Below the pieces are notes generated by a model. It worked only from the letters and a program-made list of their open reading frames with translations, was not told where the DNA came from and did no database searches. DNA of 64,000 bases from assembly GCA_945890485.1 (NCBI GenBank), contig CAMDCN010000007.1:248001-312000 (forward strand), read 5' to 3'. Origin of the DNA: Candidatus Sulfopaludibacter sp. SbA3 (GTDB lineage Bacteria > Acidobacteriota > Terriglobia > Bryobacterales > Bryobacteraceae). Every line of letters begins with the position of its first letter. Within the stretch, counting starts at the first letter, position 1. The position numbers and the translations under genes are program-made. Positions 61,658 to 64,000 of this stretch are shown piece by piece.

Positions 61658-64000
61658 CTAGTAGCGCTGATACTGCTGATCGAGATCGTCGGCGCCGGAG
61701 AGCAGATCGAGGCTCACCCCCCCGCCCTTTCGCGCCTGCGCCGCCGTCCGGACGGTGGCTTGGGGCACGGTCCGCGGGGCTGGCGATGGCGCGGGCCGGG
61801 AGCCGCGAGAAGTGCCGGGCCGTACCGCACCCGGACGGGCCGGGCTGGCGGGACGAACGGCTACCGCTCGATCCAGTCGGAGGATAGAGGATTCGGCCTC
61901 GCCGGATTCGCCTACCTGGAACCGGTCAACCGAACCCAGCATCTGCTCAGCCTGGGAGGAGAGCTGCTCACTGGTGGCGGCCATCTCTTCCGAGGCGCTG
62001 GCGTTTTGCTGAATGACCGACTGGAGCTGCTGCAGGGCGGAGTTGATCTGCTCCGCTCCCGTCTGTTGTTCGGCGCTAGCGGCGCTGATCTCCTGGACAA
62101 GGGACGCCGTCTTCTCGATGTTGGGGACGAGCCGGTTCAGCATCTCCCCCGCCCTTTCGGCCACCTTGACGGTAGAGGCCGAAAGATGGTTGATTTCACT
62201 GGCGGCCTTTTGACTCCGCTCAGCTAGCTTGCGGACCTCCGCGGCAACGACCGCAAAGCCCTTTCCATGTTCGCCGGCCCGCGCGGCTTCGATAGCCGCG
62301 TTCAGGGCCAACATATTGGTCTGCCGGGCGATCTCCTCGATAATCGAGATCTTGCTGGCGATGTCTTTCATGGCGTTGACGGCATCGCCTACTGAGCGTC
62401 CGCTCTCTTTGGCATCCGTCGCGGACTGGACAGCGATCTTTTCGGTTTGTTCCGCATTGGCGGCGTTTTGCCGGATGTTTGACACCATCTCTTCCATCGA
62501 GGAGGAGGCCTGTTCCGCGGCGGCGGACTGCTCACTGGCGCCTTCGGACAACTGCGTGGTGGCGGTGGATAGCGCCACGCTGCCCGCGGCTACTTCACTG
62601 GCGGCCGTCTTGATCTGGCCGATCGTCGAAGTGAGAGAGGCGACCATTTGCCCCAGCGATCGCATCAACTGGTCCCGGTCGGAACGCGCCAGGATCTCCA
62701 CCGTCAGGTCGCCCTGCGCGACCGTATCGGCGGTGTGGCTGACCTTGTGCATCGATTCGATCAGGCTGTTCAGGTTGTTGCGGAGCGTGTCGAAGTCGCC
62801 CTGATAGGTCTGCGTGATGACTGGAGGCAGATCGCCGATGCTGATGCGCTCGACGTAAGCGGCCGCGGTATCGAGCGGACCGATTACCGCATCGAGGGCG
62901 CGGTTCACGCCGTCAACGACCTTGCGAAAGCTGCCCTGATGCACGGCCGCGTCCACACGAACCTTGAGATCGCCGGCCTGCGCAGAGGCCGCCAAGTGTC
63001 CGGTGTCGGCGATGAGACGCTGAATGGCGGAAGCGGTGGAGGCGAGACCGCTGTTGAGCTTGGCGAAATTTCCCACGACGGCATGGATGTCGTCCTCCCC
63101 GGTGGCGATCGAGGCATCGACCGACTCCAAGGTGCCGGCGGCCATCAGTTCGAGATTGTTCACGAGGCGGGCCACTTCGCGTTCCTGGAAGGCAGCCTCG
63201 CGACGGTTCCGCTCCTCGGTGAATAGGCGGTCGATGGTGCGGGAGACCAGCCGGCCGACATTCCGCAACGCCTCCAGGCGCTCCGGGCTCGGAGAGATCG
63301 TGCTCATTACGAAGAAATCGAGGGTGCCGAGCACGGAGCCTTGCAACAGAAGCGGGAAGGCAACCCCGCTCTTGACGCCCAGCCGGACGGCAGACTCCCG
63401 GCGGGAGCAGTCGGTGACCGTACCGAGGTCCTCAACGAATACAAGGTCGCGCGCCCGCCAGGCGCGGCCGTTGAAGCCTTCGCCCTCGCGGAAGCGGGCT
63501 TCGGTCGAGACCCGGCGGAACTCCTCGCTGACGGAGCCCGAGTCCTGGCCGAACCGGAGCGTCTGGGTCACGGGATCGACGGGCCAATAGGAGCCGTAGG
63601 CCCAGCCGAAGGCCTCCCGGACAATCTCGAGCGCACTGCCGATAGCTTGGGTCACCGTGCTGGCGCGCCCCATGGCTTCGAGCACGCGATTGATGGCCGC
63701 TGTGTCCCGGGCGGTTTCCGCCTGTTGCGTTGTATCGCGGATCCGCTCGAAGGCCGACGAGACCAACTGACCGACACTGCGCAAGGCGTTTAGCCGCTCG
63801 GGGCTGGGGTCGAGGGTTTCCAGGGTGAAGAAGTCCATGGTGCCGGTGATTTCCCCGCCGGAGAGGATGGGGAAGCAAACGCCGGATTTTACCCCAGCCC
63901 TTTGGGCCGGTTCCCGACGCACGCAATCCGTCAGCTCGCTGAGGTCTCGCACGAAGTAGAGTTCGCGGGCCCGCCACGCGCGGCCGGACAGCCCCTCTCC
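61658..64000 (-). CDS. Soluble methyl-accepting chemotaxis protein with tandem GAF domains (5' end outside window)
   Basis: The frame is open at the window end, so the start lies beyond 64000; GTG 63952 is internal. At least two tandem GAF domains are visible, each with a GRAWRAR(E/D)L(Y/V)FV block followed by VKSGV(C/A)FP. A HAMP-like segment ([20 protein letters not shown] and [13 protein letters not shown]) comes next, then a full MCP hairpin ([20 protein letters not shown]). There are no TM helices, so it senses something in the cytoplasm. First gene seen of the operon. Confidence 0.93.
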   Translation of the reverse strand, partial: GEGLSGRAWRARELYFVRDLSELTDCVRREPAQRAGVKSGVCFPILSGGEITGTMDFFTLETLDPSPERLNALRSVGQLVSSAFERIRDTTQQAETARDTAAINRVLEAMGRASTVTQAIGSALEIVREAFGWAYGSYWPVDPVTQTLRFGQDSGSVSEEFRRVSTEARFREGEGFNGRAWRARDLVFVEDLGTVTDCSRRESAVRLGVKSGVAFPLLLQGSVLGTLDFFVMSTISPSPERLEALRNVGRLVSRTIDRLFTEERNRREAAFQEREVARLVNNLELMAAGTLESVDASIATGEDDIHAVVGNFAKLNSGLASTASAIQRLIADTGHLAASAQAGDLKVRVDAAVHQGSFRKVVDGVNRALDAVIGPLDTAAAYVERISIGDLPPVITQTYQGDFDTLRNNLNSLIESMHKVSHTADTVAQGDLTVEILARSDRDQLMRSLGQMVASLTSTIGQIKTAASEVAAGSVALSTATTQLSEGASEQSAAAEQASSSMEEMVSNIRQNAANAEQTEKIAVQSATDAKESGRSVGDAVNAMKDIASKISIIEEIARQTNMLALNAAIEAARAGEHGKGFAVVAAEVRKLAERSQKAASEINHLSASTVKVAERAGEMLNRLVPNIEKTASLVQEISAASAEQQTGAEQINSALQQLQSVIQQNASASEEMAATSEQLSSQAEQMLGSVDRFQVGESGEAESSILRLDRAVAVRPASPARPGAVRPGTSRGSRPAPSPAPRTVPQATVRTAAQARKGGGVSLDLLSGADDLDQQYQRY

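Noticed and set aside
60959-62227. 422-codon plus-strand frame
   Set aside because: Crosses the antisense of three real genes (cheR, cheW and the MCP).

Overview
This 64 kb, mostly GC-rich window looks like a chromosome segment from a soil-type Acidobacteriota, most likely of the Bryobacterales/Solibacter kind. The hints are a DUF1552 protein, a Tat-exported phosphocholine-type phospholipase C, a PadR regulator paired with a permease-prefix membrane protein, small lineage-type hypotheticals, and a chemotaxis operon with no flagellar operon nearby. The taxonomic call is inference from gene content only. No rRNA, tRNA or CRISPR array was seen.

Layout. 0-12 kb is a loose housekeeping/secretome region: the end of a DUF1552 gene, a wrecked IS256 transposase, a secreted hypothetical, a FliS-like chaperone with a small partner, a decayed serine beta-lactamase-type gene, a Tat phospholipase C, an SGNH hydrolase, degenerate repeats that echo the end of the adjacent gene, and a PadR/permease-prefix pair. 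12-37 kb is a defence island: a Fic protein behind two perfect palindromes, a TacAT-type DUF1778/GNAT toxin-antitoxin pair, toxin-antitoxin remnants, an Mrr-type restriction enzyme followed by a DUF4365 gene and a 369-residue gene of unknown function, a Phd-type antitoxin, a Cys-rich hypothetical, DarTG, a second copy of the 369-residue gene, a complete Zorya type I operon (zorABCD), and a giant P-loop NTPase/PLD-like gene. The last is split by an ISL3-family element that left a perfect 8-bp target duplication; removing the element and one repeat copy restores one 1655-residue frame. The two 369-residue genes form 1.14-kb direct repeats around the DarTG segment.

37-43 kb carries a tetR-MFP-RND efflux operon with a near-leaderless promoter overlapping a palindrome, an MmcQ/YjbR protein and a second SGNH hydrolase. 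43.4-54.2 kb is a compact nitrate/nitrite assimilation cluster: cobA, a fused DmsB-DmsC-type electron-transfer protein, a molybdopterin nitrate reductase, nirB, nirD, a nitrate/nitrite MFS transporter, a porin and hemD. CobA and HemD provide steps toward the siroheme needed by NirB. 54.2-64 kb, on the minus strand, is a chemotaxis operon: soluble GAF-MCP, CheW, CheR, CheD, CheB, STAS, CheY, CheA and an MCP-like protein of unknown role, mostly joined by 4-nt overlaps.

The strongest leads are the IS-split giant NTPase, the Mrr-DUF4365-369aa module with its second copy before Zorya, the repeat-bounded DarTG cassette, and the Fic operator array.
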